Assembly: GCA_017462125.1 (NCBI GenBank)
Contig: JAFTRQ010000123.1
Coordinates: 1 to 36,847, forward strand
DNA: 36,847 bases
Reading direction: 5' to 3'
DNA from: Clostridia bacterium
GTDB taxonomy: Bacteria > Bacillota_A > Clostridia > Oscillospirales > CAG-272
Both the position numbers and the translations under genes were made by a program. The notes beneath the pieces were generated by a model that was not told the origin of the DNA, made no database searches, and saw only the letters and a program-made list of their open reading frames with translations. Shown here in pieces: positions 7,288-14,597 of this stretch; the stretch's first letter is position 1; the number at the start of each line of letters is the position of its first letter.

Positions 7288-7395
7288 TCCCGACGACAAC
7301 GGCATCGCTCCGGAACTGCCCCGTAGGATCTTCCCGAAGACTTCGTCTGCCCAACCTGCGGTCCCTATAAGGACGCTTCCTGAAAGGAAGATTGA
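7288..7395 (+). pseudogene. Rubredoxin relic, copy 1 (C-terminal half, broken)
   Basis: In shifting frames the sequence reads PDDNGIAP, then (one base short) GTAP, stop (TAG at 7324-7326), DLPEDFVCPTCGPYKDAS, stop, KED, stop. This is the classic rubredoxin second half: NGIAPGTxFEDLPEDFVCPxCG with the second CxxC metal knuckle. The first CxxCG knuckle is not recognisable upstream. A frameshift and two internal stops make it non-functional. A second relic with the same TAG lies at 17506-17659. Confidence 0.8.
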
Positions 7396-7410
7396 TGAAT
7401 CTAAATACGG

Positions 7411-7440
7411 AGAGCAGACTTCGGTCTGCTCTTCTTTTTT
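7411..7440 (+). terminator. Intrinsic terminator with TTCG loop
   Basis: A 9-bp perfect stem (7411-7419 with 7424-7432) closes a TTCG tetraloop and is followed by TCTTTTTTT. It terminates the GH88 transcript after the rubredoxin relic. The right half of the same hairpin, CTTCGGTCTGCTCTTCTTTTT, recurs at about 12389-12409. Confidence 0.9.
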
Positions 7441-7544
7441 ACGCCCAAAAGGGAATTAAGCCTCAAAACGCGGAGATTGATTGAGATAGACTTTTTTGAA
7501 AAGTATTAAAATCCTGCACAAAATATTAAGTTTCTGTTTTGATG

Positions 7545-7573
7545 TTGACACAGGAATTTTATCGTGTTAAAAT
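7545..7573 (+). promoter_or_regulatory. Sigma-A promoter of the GH2 gene
   Basis: TTGACA (7545-7550), 17-bp spacer, TAAAAT (7568-7573) with TGT before it. Because the promoter lies here, in-frame ATG codons at 7539/7542 cannot be the translation start of the GH2 gene; the transcript should begin near 7580. Confidence 0.9.
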
Positions 7574-7658
7574 ACAAATACAAGCAGAAATATATGGTGC
7601 ACAAAATTGCAAAACAAGCAAGGACCGTGAAATTTTTGCGGAAGGGCGGAATTTATTT

Positions 7659-10082
7659 ATGAATTCGATTTACAGCAAGGTCAGAGAGTATTATAACACC
7701 TTGAAGTCGGCGGACGCGCGGCAAATAATCGACTTTAGTGAGGACTGGCAATATTCCGATGAAGCTATATCGGAAAATTCCGAGTGGCACAAGGTTTCCT
7801 TGCCCCACGATTACAGCGTGAGACAGGGGTATTTTATGAATGCGCGCTCCGGACTTACGGGCGGCTACGTAAAGACGGGAATCGTTGTCTATCAAAAGCA
7901 ATTTACGGCGAGCGAATTCCGTGGCAAGGTCGTAAATATCCGCTTTGACGGTGTGGCGAGCCATGCGAAGGTCTATATAAACGGGCACTTTTTGGGTCAG
8001 CATCCCTATCCCTTCACGCAGTTTGAGTACAATATGACACCCTTTTTAAGATATGATTCAATAAACGTCGTAAAGGTTATATGTGATACGTCGGATCAGC
8101 CCTATTCCAGATTTTACATCGGAACCGGCATTTACCGCAAGGTGTATCTTATCGCCACCGATCAGATGTTCATGAAGCCCGACTCGGTTTTCGCAAAAAC
8201 CATAATTTCGAACGGACAGGCACAGATCAGCGTCTCTGCCGACGTTGTGGCAAACACGTTTCCCGAGACCGTCTTTCAACTCTTCGGCAAGCTTGAGACG
8301 CCTAACGTAGACGTTGTAAAAAGGTGCGATTTTGTCTGCGAGGTGAATGATCTTGACGGTAACCTTATCTGCTCGGGCAGAAGTGAATTTGATATAGAAA
8401 ATTATTCGGAAGAGTCTGTAAAAGTCGATTTCACTCTGCCGAATCCCAAACTGTGGAGCATTGAGGAGCCGAATCTGTACGTAATTCACGCAAAAATATA
8501 CTGTGACGACAAGCTATACGACGATTGTAAGATCCCTCTCGGCATAAGAGAGATCAGCTGTGACAAGGACAAGGGATTTTTCCTGAATAACAAGCACGTC
8601 AAGCTGAAGGGAATGTGCATCCACCAGGACATTCACGCCTTCGGTAACGCTACCAACCTTGACGCTTGGGTCAACAGATTGCTTATCTTGAAGGAAATGG
8701 GCTGCAATTCCATAAGAACAGCGCACCATCCTTTCCCCGCGGTCTTTTATATGGCCTGTGACTATTTAGGCTTTACCGTTATCGACGAGGCATTTGACGA
8801 ATGGAAAAAGGGATGGTACAGAACTCTCACTCCCCACGGAAAAATGGAGTTCGGATACTATCAGTATTTCGATCAATGGTTTGAGACAGACCTCAGCAGT
8901 ATGATCACAAGAGACCGCAATTTCCCCTCTGTCATAATGTATAGCTTTGGAAACGAGATACCCGAGCTCTATTTTAAGATGAGCGAGCCGATCCTTCACA
9001 AAATGCAGGCGATTGCCAAGGCGCTGGATGATACAAGACCCACCACGGTGGCGCTTGAGGGCGCGTATAATATGGAGTACAATCCGGTGGCGATGGGAAT
9101 CGTTGACATTGCGGGCTTTAACTACGTTGAGAATCGCGCAAAGGACAAATATTACGAAATAATCAGGAGCGAGCACCCCGAATACGTGCTCTTAGGCTCC
9201 GAAACGGTGGCTCATCCGAAATGCTGGTATCCCGTCAGAGACAACGATTACGTTCTCGGTCAATATGTATGGACTGCCTTTGATTATCTGGGCGAGGCAG
9301 TTGATTTTATGAAGATTCAATACATCCCCACGCTCAGCGACACCTATATGAGGGGTAGACAGAACGAGAATGAAGCAACCAAGCCCCTCCTGCACGGCTG
9401 GCCCAACTCGATAATCGGTATCAGTAATACTAAAAAGCCCGATTATTATTTCAGAAAGGCTCTTTGGTCGGATGAGACTGTGGTAAAGCTTGCGGTTGCC
9501 GTATCCGAAAAATGGGACAGAGTGTTGCCCGCTGTGTCGCATTATAATTTTAAGGAGGGCGAGAAATTATCGCTCTATCTGATCTATAACTGTGACGAGG
9601 TTGTGCTGAAGCAAAACGGTATTGAGGTTTACCGCGAAGCAAGATTTGAAAATGACAGATGGATTCCCGAGCCTATTGAGATCACCTACGTTCCCGGAGA
9701 ACTCGAGCTTGTGGGCTACAAAAACGGCGAGATTGTCGCTTGTGATACTTTGAAAACGGCGGGAGCGCCTGCGGATATCAAGGTCACGCCCGATTACGAT
9801 AATTTTGAGGTCGGAGGCTATCTGGAGCTTTCCGTCGAGATCGTTGACGAAAACGGCACCGTAGTTCCGGGCACTTACGATTTCTTGCAAGTCGTCGAGA
9901 CCGAGGGCTGCGAGAGATTTGCTATGGTCAGCGATAACCTTTATGATTCAAGCTGTCACGACACCGGCGAGTATATGGTATTTGAGGGCAGATGTAAGGT
10001 CATTATAAAAATTGCTGATGCGGAGCATTTTAAGGTTAATTTGAAGTATGCCGATATTACCAAAGACTATGTTTATGGATAA
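7659..10082 (+). CDS. Glycoside hydrolase family 2 (beta-galactosidase/beta-glucuronidase type)
   Basis: The ATG at 7659 is the first usable start downstream of the promoter and has GAAGGGCGG upstream, giving 807 residues; the reading frame stays open further upstream, but that part would not be transcribed. Order of domains: a jelly-roll sugar-binding domain (about 25-170, with SLPHDYS and RFDGVASHAKVYINGHFLG), an Ig-like domain (about 175-300), a TIM barrel (about 300-600) and a C-terminal beta domain. E433 in SFGNEIPE fits the acid/base and E515 in LLGSETV the nucleophile of GH2. The family removes non-reducing beta-linked galactose, glucuronate or mannose; WTAFDYLGEA after the nucleophile is typical of the beta-galactosidase-like group, but the sugar is not certain. 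No signal peptide, so it is cytoplasmic. It stands alone between its own promoter and that of the GH28 gene. Confidence 0.92.
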   Translation: MNSIYSKVREYYNTLKSADARQIIDFSEDWQYSDEAISENSEWHKVSLPHDYSVRQGYFMNARSGLTGGYVKTGIVVYQKQFTASEFRGKVVNIRFDGVASHAKVYINGHFLGQHPYPFTQFEYNMTPFLRYDSINVVKVICDTSDQPYSRFYIGTGIYRKVYLIATDQMFMKPDSVFAKTIISNGQAQISVSADVVANTFPETVFQLFGKLETPNVDVVKRCDFVCEVNDLDGNLICSGRSEFDIENYSEESVKVDFTLPNPKLWSIEEPNLYVIHAKIYCDDKLYDDCKIPLGIREISCDKDKGFFLNNKHVKLKGMCIHQDIHAFGNATNLDAWVNRLLILKEMGCNSIRTAHHPFPAVFYMACDYLGFTVIDEAFDEWKKGWYRTLTPHGKMEFGYYQYFDQWFETDLSSMITRDRNFPSVIMYSFGNEIPELYFKMSEPILHKMQAIAKALDDTRPTTVALEGAYNMEYNPVAMGIVDIAGFNYVENRAKDKYYEIIRSEHPEYVLLGSETVAHPKCWYPVRDNDYVLGQYVWTAFDYLGEAVDFMKIQYIPTLSDTYMRGRQNENEATKPLLHGWPNSIIGISNTKKPDYYFRKALWSDETVVKLAVAVSEKWDRVLPAVSHYNFKEGEKLSLYLIYNCDEVVLKQNGIEVYREARFENDRWIPEPIEITYVPGELELVGYKNGEIVACDTLKTAGAPADIKVTPDYDNFEVGGYLELSVEIVDENGTVVPGTYDFLQVVETEGCERFAMVSDNLYDSSCHDTGEYMVFEGRCKVIIKIADAEHFKVNLKYADITKDYVYG

Positions 10083-10121
10083 TGTATGCTGATGAGATAA
10101 AAAATCAATAGGATTTCATTA

Positions 10122-10150
10122 TTTACAAAGTTCAAAATGTGTGTTAAAAT
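10122..10150 (+). promoter_or_regulatory. Sigma-A promoter of the GH28-like gene
   Basis: TTTACA (10122-10127), 17-bp spacer, TAAAAT (10145-10150) with TGT before it, the same extended -10 form as the promoters of the GH88 and GH2 genes. No terminator was seen between the GH2 stop and this promoter. Confidence 0.88.
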
Positions 10151-10202
10151 AACAAAGTAGCTAACATTATTTATGCGGTTGAGTTTTTGAAGGAGGAAAA
10201 CA

Positions 10203-11456
10203 ATGCAATTTTATATCAATGGTAAAGCATACAGAGCTTATCAAAATAATGTTTCTAAATACGTTATCTATACTGCCGAGGACGAGAGCATCAACGAGGC
10301 TGACGTGCGTATCGTTTTGGATTCTCTCGGCAATGACTGCATCGTCAGACCGCTGAGCAGCGGTATCAAGGCAAAATGCATCAAAAATGAAATTGCTTTT
10401 AAGGTGTCAGTTCCTTGTAAATTAAGCGTTGAATTCTCCAGTGACGATATACAACCGGTATTCTTGTTTTTCTACCGATATGAAGATAAGCAAGTACAAG
10501 ATGGAAATCTTAGATATTATGGTGCGGGCGAGCATACGGAAGAAGAAATACGACTCAATTCGGGGGATATTCTCTATCTTGACGAGGGCGCGATCCTTCA
10601 TTCGTATATTGTTGCGGAAAAAGCAGAGAACATAACTATTTGTGGAAGGGGGATTATCGACAACTCCTGTTATTCAAGTACAAGACGCCGAATGATGATA
10701 ATCCGTGAGTGCAAAAATGTGACAGTAAAGGACATAACTCTTTGTGGCTCAAACTTCTGGTGCTGTACGCTTGTTGGCTGTGAAAACGTTCTTGTGGACA
10801 GTGTTAATATCATCTCATGGTTGATGTGCGGAGACGGTGTTGATGTGGTGGGAAGTCACGATGTAACGGTACAAAATTGTTTTATGAGAACGGCTGATGA
10901 CTGTGTTGCTATTAAGGCTACCGAATACATCGGAGCGGCAGGAATGCAGAATGTATATAACGTAAAAATAAAAAGTTGCGTTATGTGGAATGCAAACCCC
11001 GGAAACGGTATTGAGATAGGCTTTGAAACACGTTGCGATGAAATATATAATATCGAGTTTTCCGATATTGATATCATACACTGCGAACATGAGGGCTGGC
11101 AATCTGGTGGGGCAATAACCATTCACAACGGTGACAGAGCAAAGATACACGATGTGGTTTACCGTAATATTAGAGTTGAGGACTGTGTTGATAAATGGTT
11201 TGATTTCAAGATTCTACGGTCCGATTATTCCAAGGATGAGGTGAGAGGAAGCATTGAGAATGTTCTTGTTGAAAACGTGGCTCTCATCGGTGGTGCTTTT
11301 CCACCCTCGATACTCAGCGGCTTTAAGGCAAATGATTCTTTGGTTAGGAATATTCGTTTTGTCAACATTTCTGCACACGGTGAATGGATAACGGGTATTC
11401 TGGAATGCAGAATGATCGCAGAGCGCACAAAAGATATTTCGTTCCAAGTTACGTGA
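10203..11456 (+). CDS. GH28-like right-handed parallel beta-helix glycosidase
   Basis: The start ATG at 10203 follows GAAGGAGG at optimal distance. In the 417-residue protein, residues 1-110 are a beta-rich N-terminal domain and the rest is a pectate-lyase-type beta-helix with regularly spaced N-V-x-V-K/D turns. GH28 catalytic landmarks are MCGDGVDVVG (D211, D214, equivalent to NTDGxD) and TADDCVAIK (D232, D233, the DDC motif). The usual GHG that follows is GNG at about 267-269, so the conserved His is replaced by Asn, and the RIK motif was not found. The family hydrolyses galacturonan, rhamnogalacturonan or xylogalacturonan by inversion. Given the missing His, substrate and even activity are uncertain. 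There is no signal peptide. Together with GH88 and GH2 it suggests processing of uronic-acid-bearing oligosaccharides. Confidence 0.82.
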   Translation: MQFYINGKAYRAYQNNVSKYVIYTAEDESINEADVRIVLDSLGNDCIVRPLSSGIKAKCIKNEIAFKVSVPCKLSVEFSSDDIQPVFLFFYRYEDKQVQDGNLRYYGAGEHTEEEIRLNSGDILYLDEGAILHSYIVAEKAENITICGRGIIDNSCYSSTRRRMMIIRECKNVTVKDITLCGSNFWCCTLVGCENVLVDSVNIISWLMCGDGVDVVGSHDVTVQNCFMRTADDCVAIKATEYIGAAGMQNVYNVKIKSCVMWNANPGNGIEIGFETRCDEIYNIEFSDIDIIHCEHEGWQSGGAITIHNGDRAKIHDVVYRNIRVEDCVDKWFDFKILRSDYSKDEVRGSIENVLVENVALIGGAFPPSILSGFKANDSLVRNIRFVNISAHGEWITGILECRMIAERTKDISFQVT

Positions 11457-11565
11457 TGAAGAAAAAACAAAATGGAATATTACTATTGTTATTATTAAAG
11501 GAGAGCAGATTTCTCTCTGAATTCTTAGCGGAGAAATGACAGGTGCAAAAATTTCGGCAGAGGAC

Positions 11566-11594
11566 TTGTTTTCTCTGCCGATTTGTGTTATAAT
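11566..11594 (+). promoter_or_regulatory. Promoter-like sequence before the MITE-like element
   Basis: TTGTTT (11566-11571), 17-bp spacer and perfect TATAAT (11589-11594) with TGT before it. The -35 lies within a hairpin, TCGGCAGAGGA.../...TCTCTGCCGA, that may terminate the GH28 gene. The nearest reading frame is the small membrane protein about 265 nt downstream, beyond the 11606-11746 element. Confidence 0.6.
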
Positions 11595-11605
11595 GGAACT
11601 AACGA

Positions 11606-11746
11606 AAAGCCTCCCTCCGAGAGGGAGGTGCACGGCGTAGCCGTGACGGAAGGAGCCTGCGTGACTTTGGAGTTTGGATAAGCTTTATTGTAACGCACTC
11701 TCCCTCAGTCAGCTTCGCTGACAGCTCCCTCCCGGAGGGAGCCTTT
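11606..11746. mobile_element. MITE-like element with 22-bp terminal inverted repeats, copy A
   Basis: The ends AAAGCCTCCCTCCGAGAGGGAG-like (11606-11627) and its inverse (11725-11746) match at 20 of 22 positions. Each end is itself a CTCCCTCC/GGAGGGAG hairpin. Inside are CACGGC-GTA-GCCGTG and GTCAGC-TTC-GCTGAC hairpins. It is 141 bp long, with no coding capacity. A relative of almost the same length lies at 12221-12359. Elements of this look are common between genes in Clostridia as I recall. Confidence 0.75.
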
Positions 11747-11859
11747 GTGTGAGTGCCACTTTAGGGGTATGGGCTTTGCCCTATGCCTTTGTAATACACA
11801 GGCGAAACTGGCGATAAAACAGAACAATAACCAAAAAATTATTGAACGGAGGTAACCAA

Positions 11860-12150
11860 ATGAATAAAATTGTTGATACCATAAAACAAATGAGAGTTTT
11901 TCAAAAGATACAGCTTTTTTTCGCTGTGTTGCCTTTATATTCCTTTATTTTTGTATTTATTGTATCCTATTATGTTTGTTGGAAAAAGAAATTGGGATAT
12001 TTATTACTTACCATTGTTTCCGTTGTTTATTTTGCTTTGCTATGTTTGCTGCTAAACCTTATCTCCCTGTTAGTTATAAAATATATTATTTGTTGCGTTA
12101 TATCTATTATCGGAAATTATTGTTTAATTTCTATTCAAATGAAAAAGTAA
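11860..12150 (+). CDS. Small membrane protein of unknown function
   Basis: The ATG at 11860 has a perfect GGAGGT at 11848-11853. The 96-residue product opens with a short amphipathic stretch (MNKIVDTIKQMRVFQKIQ) and then has three hydrophobic segments (about 19-41, 48-66 and 68-88), separated by the charged turn CWKKK, with a KK C-terminus. No family is recognised. It is much richer in A and T than the enzyme genes around it and stands alone between two MITE-like elements, with its own terminator at 12165-12200, so it may have arrived separately or be a fast-evolving orphan. Confidence 0.7.
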   Translation: MNKIVDTIKQMRVFQKIQLFFAVLPLYSFIFVFIVSYYVCWKKKLGYLLLTIVSVVYFALLCLLLNLISLLVIKYIICCVISIIGNYCLISIQMKK

Positions 12151-12164
12151 ATCGCATAAAACTT

Positions 12165-12200
12165 CCCCGACAGACTTCAAAAATCTGTCGGGGTTAATCT
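12165..12200 (+). terminator. Intrinsic terminator, CCCCGACAGA hairpin (copy 1 of 3)
   Basis: CCCCGACAGA (12165-12174) pairs perfectly with TCTGTCGGGG (12184-12193), then TTAATCTTTG. The same stem recurs after two other hypothetical or regulatory genes (30792-30824 and 36668-36697). Confidence 0.85.
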
Positions 12201-12220
12201 TTGTTTACTGCATATCAAAA

Positions 12221-12359
12221 AGCCTTCTCCTGTGGGAGAACTGCACAGGCTTCGCTAGTGCGGAGACCGCGCCAGCGGTGGATGAGAAATCTTCTTCGTT
12301 TGTGTCAAACACCTCATCCGTCACGCTTCGCGTGCCACCTTCCCCCGCTGGGGAAGGCT
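12221..12359. mobile_element. MITE-like element, copy B (139 bp)
   Basis: The left end AGCCTTCTCCTGTGGGAGAA (12221-12240) and the inverse of 12340-12359 match at 16 of 20 positions; both ends are short hairpins. The length and layout match copy A at 11606-11746, although internal sequence differs. No coding potential. Confidence 0.65.
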
Positions 12360-12385
12360 ATTCAATCTTACCGCTTATTTTGCAC

Positions 12386-12535
12386 TCGCTTCGGTCTGCT
12401 CTTCTTTTTGTGGTCTTTTCGCTTCAATGGGCTCAATTGTGGGATTTTTGCGGAAGCCTTCCGCCAAATTTAATATATCAAAAAGCCCGTCCTTGCCAAC
12501 GGGCTTTGGTGTTATTTGCAAAAAGGTTGCGATTG
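12386..12535. repeat. Dispersed repeat with AGCCCGTCCTTGC core, copy 2
   Basis: It begins with a terminator right arm lacking its left arm (TTCGGTCTGCTCTTCTTTTT), then CTCAATTGTGG and AAAAAGCCCGTCCTTGCC-AACGGGCTTTGG, where AGCCCGT pairs with ACGGGCT. Compare 5718-5870. In the opposite direction this hairpin, 30 bases beyond the araC-type stop, could terminate that gene. Confidence 0.6.
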
Positions 12536-12548
12536 AAATAGGATATCG

Positions 12549-13322
12549 TCAAATTTTTAGGATTTCGTATTTCGATGGCGCGATCCCTGTATGCTTCTTG
12601 AAATCTCTTGAAAAATCGTAAAGGCTGGAGTAGCCGAGGGAGAGGGCGACGTCGGAAAGGGTACCGTAGTCGCTTTTGAGCATTTCCTTGGCTTTTTCTA
12701 TGCGAAGCCTGCGTGCATAGGTAATTGGTGAAACGCCAATTACGCTTGTAAACAGCTTTCTGAAATATACGGTTGACATTCCCGCAACGGTGGCAAGGGT
12801 ATCATTTGTAATATTTTCATTATAATGTTGTGAAATGTAATCTATGGCAGGCGCGATCTTTTGCTGCTTATCGGTGGGCAGATAGCATTCCGACACCGCT
12901 TGCGTGAGAGCAAGCAGAATCGAATATGTATCGCGAATGCTTTCAAGTTCTACCATTGATTTTTTCAGGTTTCGCTTGTATTCTAAGTCCTTGAACATTT
13001 TCAGAATCTTTTCACCGTTTTTGACCGAAAAGGATATGGGCTCATAGAAGGTCGATTCACTCTCAAATTCAATAATGGAATAATGTCCCGATCTTGTACA
13101 CTCCCAATCGTAAGAACAGCCCTTAGGCAGGATCACCATATGTCCGATATCCGACAAAAAACGTTTTCCGCCCGAGGTATAGACCGTTTCTCCCTCATAT
13201 TTTACTACGACTGCCCAACATGTGCGGCCATTTCTTTTTAATTTTGTGTTTTCCGGAGTGTATAAGGTAGATACGGAGTGTACCTTTGTGATGACCAAAT
13301 TTGATAAAATCTCCATGCTCAT
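12549..13322 (-). CDS. AraC-family transcriptional regulator
   Basis: Start: GTGAGG precedes ATG at 13322 by about 9 nt; an ATG at 13331 abuts that site and is unlikely. The 257-residue protein has an N-terminal cupin-like ligand domain (about 15-90, with HMVILPKGCSYDWECTRSGHY) and a C-terminal pair of helix-turn-helices (about 155-255): ITNDTLATVAGMSTVYFRKLFTSVIGVSPITYARRLRIEKAKEML, followed by LSDVALSLGYSSLYDFSRDFKKHTG. Such regulators usually activate sugar-use genes on binding a sugar. It is transcribed divergently from the Gfo/Idh operon across a 190-bp region with two clear promoters and a perfect inverted repeat, its most likely binding site. The ligand is presumably the substrate of that operon. 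Confidence 0.93.
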   Translation of the reverse strand: MSMEILSNLVITKVHSVSTLYTPENTKLKRNGRTCWAVVVKYEGETVYTSGGKRFLSDIGHMVILPKGCSYDWECTRSGHYSIIEFESESTFYEPISFSVKNGEKILKMFKDLEYKRNLKKSMVELESIRDTYSILLALTQAVSECYLPTDKQQKIAPAIDYISQHYNENITNDTLATVAGMSTVYFRKLFTSVIGVSPITYARRLRIEKAKEMLKSDYGTLSDVALSLGYSSLYDFSRDFKKHTGIAPSKYEILKI

Positions 13323-13354
13323 TTTTTGCATTCCTCACTATATATAATAGGTTT

Positions 13355-13383
13355 ATTATACCACAAAGCAGAAAAAGAATCAA
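13355..13383 (-). promoter_or_regulatory. Sigma-A promoter of the AraC-type regulator
   Basis: On the minus strand TTGATT (13383-13378), 17-bp spacer and TATAAT (13360-13355). It lies 10 bp from the inverted repeat at 13393-13425. Confidence 0.85.
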
Positions 13384-13392
13384 CATCTTTTG

Positions 13393-13425
13393 TATCAAAT
13401 ATGACAAATCGTAGCATATTTGATA
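13393..13425. promoter_or_regulatory. Candidate operator: perfect 11-bp inverted repeat between divergent promoters
   Basis: TATCAAATATG (13393-13403), 11-nt spacer, CATATTTGATA (13415-13425). The arms are 22 bp centre to centre, about two helical turns. The right arm directly abuts the -35 of the plus-strand promoter, an ideal activator position, and the left arm is 10 bp upstream of the regulator's own -35. Confidence 0.8.
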
Positions 13426-13454
13426 TTTACCATAGCTTATGCTTGTGATATACT
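13426..13454 (+). promoter_or_regulatory. Promoter of the Gfo/Idh operon, with leader hairpin
   Basis: TTTACC (13426-13431), 17-bp spacer, TATACT (13449-13454). Both boxes are off consensus, as expected of an activated promoter. The leader carries a GTTCCC-CGAA-GGGAAC hairpin (13472-13487) just before TTGGAGGAA. Confidence 0.8.
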
Positions 13455-13511
13455 GTTATGTAACGATTCGCGTTCCCCGAAGGGAACAGTATTTGATTGG
13501 AGGAATATTCA

Positions 13512-14540
13512 ATGAAAAAGATAAAAATTGGACAGATCGGCATCGGTCACAATCACGGAGAAGCAAAAATGCTCGCCGTAAGAAAATTCCCCGAATTGTT
13601 TGAGGTAATCGGCTATGCCGAAGAAAACGAGGAATGGATAAGAAAGCGCGGGCGCGGGCATTTCGGCGGTTACAAGGGCCTTCCTCGCCTTAGCGTAGAG
13701 GAAATTATCGAGCGGTCCGATGCGGTGCTGATCGAAAGTGACGTTTGGGATCTGACCAAATACGCGAAAATGTGCGTAGATGCGGGGAAGCATATCCACA
13801 TGGACAAGCCCGCAAGCGGAACACTTGAAGAGTACAAGTACGTGCTTGACACCGCAAAGGAAAAGAATTTGGTGGTACAGCTCGGATATATGTACCGCTA
13901 CAATCCCGCAGTGCTGAAATGCTTTGAGCATATCAAAAACGGCGATCTTGGCGAGATATACTCGATCAATGCCGAAATGAGTACCTTTCATCCCGAATCA
14001 TATAAAAAGTGGCTGACGAATTTCGGCGGCGGAATTATGTATATTCTCGGAAGTCACCTTGTCGATTTGATCGTGTATATGATGGGTGAGCCGAAAAAGG
14101 TAACCTCGTTTTTGAAGCACACAGGTCTTGACGGCGTTGATTTTGAGGACAATAATCTTGCTGTGCTTGAATATGACAAGGCACTTGCCCGTATTTTTGT
14201 TTCCTCGGTAGAGGTCAACGGTTACGGCAGACGGCAATTTGTGGTTTCGGGTAGCAAAGGAACTGTGAATATTTGTCCGATGGAACAGCCTACCGTAATG
14301 ACCTATGCGGATACGGCAATGAACGGAAAGACCTATGGCGATATGAAAACAACGATTTCGTTTGATTTAGACGCTTCGGGTAGCCGCTACGACGAAATGA
14401 TGCAGGATTTTCATGCTTATATTATGGGTGCGAAACAGAATCCGTTCACCTACGAGCACGACTATCTGGTGCAAAAGGTGCTGGATGAGATCGTAGGAGG
14501 CGTACGCTTCAATGGCAAAAATATTCAAAATATTGATTAA
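13512..14540 (+). CDS. Gfo/Idh/MocA-family oxidoreductase
   Basis: The ATG at 13512 has TTGGAGGAA upstream; 342 residues. The N-terminal Rossmann fold begins KIGQIGIGHNHGEA, a variant of the usual GxGxxG, and contains the family's EKP-type motif as HMDKPAS near residue 101. A mixed alpha/beta substrate domain follows (about 125-340, GGGIMYILGSHLVDLIVYMMG with the likely catalytic His near 182). Members use NAD(P) to oxidise or reduce sugars, inositols or amino-sugar intermediates in the cytoplasm. It is the first gene of a four-gene operon under the divergent AraC regulator. The substrate is not evident; the partner genes point to a sugar or polyol that is oxidised and epimerised. Confidence 0.9.
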   Translation: MKKIKIGQIGIGHNHGEAKMLAVRKFPELFEVIGYAEENEEWIRKRGRGHFGGYKGLPRLSVEEIIERSDAVLIESDVWDLTKYAKMCVDAGKHIHMDKPASGTLEEYKYVLDTAKEKNLVVQLGYMYRYNPAVLKCFEHIKNGDLGEIYSINAEMSTFHPESYKKWLTNFGGGIMYILGSHLVDLIVYMMGEPKKVTSFLKHTGLDGVDFEDNNLAVLEYDKALARIFVSSVEVNGYGRRQFVVSGSKGTVNICPMEQPTVMTYADTAMNGKTYGDMKTTISFDLDASGSRYDEMMQDFHAYIMGAKQNPFTYEHDYLVQKVLDEIVGGVRFNGKNIQNID

Positions 14541-14597
14541 AAACGGACGTGTGTGGGACGGGCAAGTAGTTTATCGAAATTAAAAAGGAGAAAGAAT

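Noticed and set aside
7288..7395. TAG in both rubredoxin relics as a recoded codon
   Set aside because: Frameshifts and further stops in both copies mean that reading through TAG would not restore a protein.
7539..7658. N-terminal extension of the GH2 enzyme from ATG 7539
   Set aside because: A strong promoter lies at 7545-7573, so these codons are not transcribed from it, and no ribosome binding site precedes 7539.
11566..11746. A small RNA transcribed from the promoter at 11566 through the MITE-like element
   Set aside because: The promoter and hairpins would allow it, but no clear terminator ends such a transcript and the element's own inverted ends explain the structure.
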